Origin: Amycolatopsis lexingtonensis | Lineage (GTDB): Bacteria > Actinomycetota > Actinomycetes > Mycobacteriales > Pseudonocardiaceae | Assembly (NCBI RefSeq): GCF_014873755.1 | Contig: NZ_JADBEG010000001.1 | Span: 4,156,501-4,220,500 of the forward strand | DNA: 64,000 bases | Reading direction: 5' to 3' | Shown: piece by piece, positions 62,284 through 64,000 of the stretch | Numbering within the stretch: the first letter of the stretch is position 1 | How the letters are laid out: the number at the start of each line of letters is the position of its first letter | Made by a program: the position numbers and the translations under genes | The notes under the pieces: generated by a model | Database searches by the model: none | What the model saw: the letters and a program-made list of their open reading frames with translations, nothing else | What the model was told of the DNA's origin: nothing

Positions 62284-62541
62284 TCAGGCGGCGACGGTGA
62301 CCTCCAGCGCGGCCCGGCCGGCTTCGGTGAGCTCGGCCGGCACCCGCCCGGCGGCGGCTTCGACGGCGGGCCGCAGGTAGCCGCCGTGGGCGAGGGCGTG
62401 CGCGGTCATCTGATCGCAGCAGGCGAATCCGTCGATGAAGAGGTCGGGCTCGCAGCTGCACGACATCTGCGCGCGTCCCGCCGCCACCGCCTTCAGCATC
62501 GCCATCGCGCGGTGGGTGAGCTCGACTCCTGAACCGGACAC
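62284..62541 (-). CDS. Small Cys-containing protein (85 aa)
   Basis: GTG 62541 follows GAGGAGAAAGG and is the best start; ATG 62580 or 62574 would extend it. LTHRAMAMLKAVAAGRAQMS with CSCEPDLFIDGFACCDQMTA next shows a Cys-rich patch (CSC, CC) in a winged-helix-like frame; AELTEAGRAALEV ends it. It resembles small actinobacterial proteins of unknown role, perhaps metal or redox sensing. It converges on the aminopeptidase gene. Confidence 0.7.
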   Translation of the reverse strand: MSGSGVELTHRAMAMLKAVAAGRAQMSCSCEPDLFIDGFACCDQMTAHALAHGGYLRPAVEAAAGRVPAELTEAGRAALEVTVAA

Positions 62542-62790
62542 CGGATCGCCTTTCTCCTCGGAACCACTACGCATAGTCATTCGCCCGTTGGGCCGATTGT
62601 GTTACTTACGGCACTATGACGTTTCGGGAGCGAGTGAGGTTCCACCGGGGTCCGATCCGGTCCGGGGTCCGTGGCGGGCGTTCCCGGTCCGGCGACACCG
62701 GACACCGGACCAACAGTCGTGAACGGCGGCGGCCCGCAAGGTCCGGCGCGTGGCGGGCGGGGCCGGGCACCCGCCCCCGCCCGCCACGGT

Positions 62791-63663
62791 TCAGCGGTCC
62801 ACCACCCCCCATGCGGTGGTGAGCCGCACTTGGCGGGCTTTCGCGAGCGCCTCGAACTCCCCGCTCCGCTCCTCGATCGCCCGCCGCTGGTACGCCGTCT
62901 CCACCGCCAGCCACGTCCCGGCCAGGCCGGTCCGCGCGCGGCACGCCAGATCCGCCCGGGCGACGCGGATCTCCTCCGGCGTCGGCGACGGCCCGCTCCA
63001 CCGGACGTCGTCGTTGGCCGCCCACACGTCGGCGTACCGCTCCCCCGACTCGGCCATGCACCCGCGCCACCCGGCCATCGCCGCCTGAACGCGCGGATCG
63101 GCCTGCGCGGTCAGGAAAAGCTCGCGGTCGAGCCGGGCGAAAGCCTCGCCCGGCAAGGCCGCCGGCACGCCCTCCTCGAGCCGGCGGCGGGCTTCGCCGA
63201 GGCAGCCGCCGTCGGGGACCGGCTGCCCGTGCGCCTCCGACGTTCCCTTGCCGGTGTAGACCATCAGCACGTCGAGCGGCGGCTGCGGCTCCGCCGGACG
63301 ATCCGGTGGCTCCACCGGGTGGTAGCCGAGCCGGGCGACCTCCGCGGCGTCCACGATCCCGTAGCGGCCGCCCGCCGCCGGCCGGAACGCGTCCACCGCG
63401 TCGGCCGACGGCGGAGCCCACAGGTAGCCGAACCGGGCCAGGCAGTCCCGGGCCAGCAGGGCGGTGGCCCGCTCGATCACGTTGACCTCGGCGGCGGAGT
63501 GCCGGTAGGCGTCGAACGGGAGCACGACGTCCGCCCCCGAGGCGACCGCGTGCACCGGCCCGATCGGCGGCGGCCCGGGTTCCGCGGCATCGCCCGCCGA
63601 AAGGGCGATGCCGCACCCGAGCGCCGCCACGACGAGCGCCGCGGCGATCCGCGCCGTCCTCAT
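62791..63663 (-). CDS. Secreted protein of unknown function (290 aa)
   Basis: MRTARIAAALVVAALGCGIA is a signal peptide, possibly a lipoprotein, since Cys17 lies in ALGCGIA. The mature part is helical with Cys in LARDCLARF, DGGCLGEA, WRGCMAESGE and DLACRARTG. These positions match a group of actinobacterial hypothetical exoproteins. ATG 63663 overlaps the previous gene's stop by 4 nt (ATGA), so both are cotranscribed. Function unknown. Confidence 0.75.
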   Translation of the reverse strand: MRTARIAAALVVAALGCGIALSAGDAAEPGPPPIGPVHAVASGADVVLPFDAYRHSAAEVNVIERATALLARDCLARFGYLWAPPSADAVDAFRPAAGGRYGIVDAAEVARLGYHPVEPPDRPAEPQPPLDVLMVYTGKGTSEAHGQPVPDGGCLGEARRRLEEGVPAALPGEAFARLDRELFLTAQADPRVQAAMAGWRGCMAESGERYADVWAANDDVRWSGPSPTPEEIRVARADLACRARTGLAGTWLAVETAYQRRAIEERSGEFEALAKARQVRLTTAWGVVDR

Positions 63664-64000
63664 CCGTAGTACGTGCCGCAGGCGATGTTGAAGTGGTGGG
63701 AGTTCATCACGTCGTTGGCCACCCAGCCGTCGTGGCTGTCGCCGGAGAGCCGGACGTCCGCGAAGTTCCGCACCGTGCCGCTCGACCGGATCGTGAAGCA
63801 CGACCCGCGGTACCCCGAGTTGTAGTAGACGGCGATCGGGGAGTTGGTGTCCTTGTTCTCCATCGAGCTGACGTTGTTGTACGTCCCGTCGCCCGCCCAC
63901 AGCGGGATGCTGGTGCCCGCGTACCGCAGGTTCCCCCAGTTGGCCTGGCTGTTGAAGTTCTCGAACTTGTACCCGCCCAGGTCGGAGTTCGAGTACATGC
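63660..64000 (-). CDS. Peptidase inhibitor I36-like secreted protein (cut by right edge)
   Basis: The visible 112 residues (SNSDLGGYKFENFNSQANWG ... VSSMENKDTNSPIAVYYNSG ... VRNFADVRLSGDSHDGWVAN) show the beta-gamma-crystallin-like pattern of inhibitor family I36, which includes the Streptomyces metalloprotease inhibitor SMI. Cys in GSCFTIR and IACGTYY could form a disulfide. The ATG at 63998 is probably internal, so the signal peptide would lie beyond the window. Translationally coupled to the downstream secreted protein. Confidence 0.65.
   Translation of the reverse strand, partial: MYSNSDLGGYKFENFNSQANWGNLRYAGTSIPLWAGDGTYNNVSSMENKDTNSPIAVYYNSGYRGSCFTIRSSGTVRNFADVRLSGDSHDGWVANDVMNSHHFNIACGTYYG

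Overview
High-GC actinobacterial chromosome. Codon structure, GTG starts, LAL-type LuxR regulators, an orphan DUF742 protein and long intergenic palindromes all fit Pseudonocardiaceae, most likely Amycolatopsis. The genus is an inference from memory and was not checked. No rRNA, tRNA, CRISPR array, transposase or phage genes were seen.

Region 1 (about 1-15.2 kb) looks like the edge of a type I polyketide cluster. It has a full methoxymalonyl-ACP extender-unit cassette (FkbG, H, I, J and K types at 4523-8680). Around it are three LAL/LuxR regulators (one cut by the left edge), a PqqD-like small protein, an unknown 87-aa protein, a type II thioesterase, a DeoR regulator and a P450. No PKS module is in view; it would have to lie to the left.

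Region 2 (15.2-33.3 kb) is mixed accessory DNA. It holds secreted and membrane proteins, including two 51-aa secreted peptides, and a divergent MFS/ROK pair. The ROK gene reads into a DHFR-like, YciI/DGPF and ECF42-type sigma-factor operon. Next come two paralogous secreted cell-wall hydrolases sharing a tachylectin-type propeller, a LuxR regulator, a frameshifted pseudogene, a DUF6351 protein and an SDR.

Region 3 (33.3-44.3 kb) is catabolic. A tightly packed minus-strand operon (NTF2-like, two SDRs, flavin dehydrogenase, MFS uptake protein) faces an IclR gene across a perfect palindrome. A second IclR gene diverges from the two subunits of a 3-oxoacid CoA-transferase. Small oxidoreductase, cupin and XRE genes follow.

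Region 4 (44.4-64 kb) has a VOC/LLM-oxidoreductase pair behind tandem palindromes, two divergent secreted Asp-box proteins, and TetR, DinB, AlkZ-like and WYL genes. It continues with a deaminase plus 2OG-Fe(II) oxygenase, a GGDEF protein, a GH18 chitinase with a DasR-like box, an NCS1 permease, a MurJ-like flippase, a methionine aminopeptidase behind paired operators, and secreted proteins running off the right edge.
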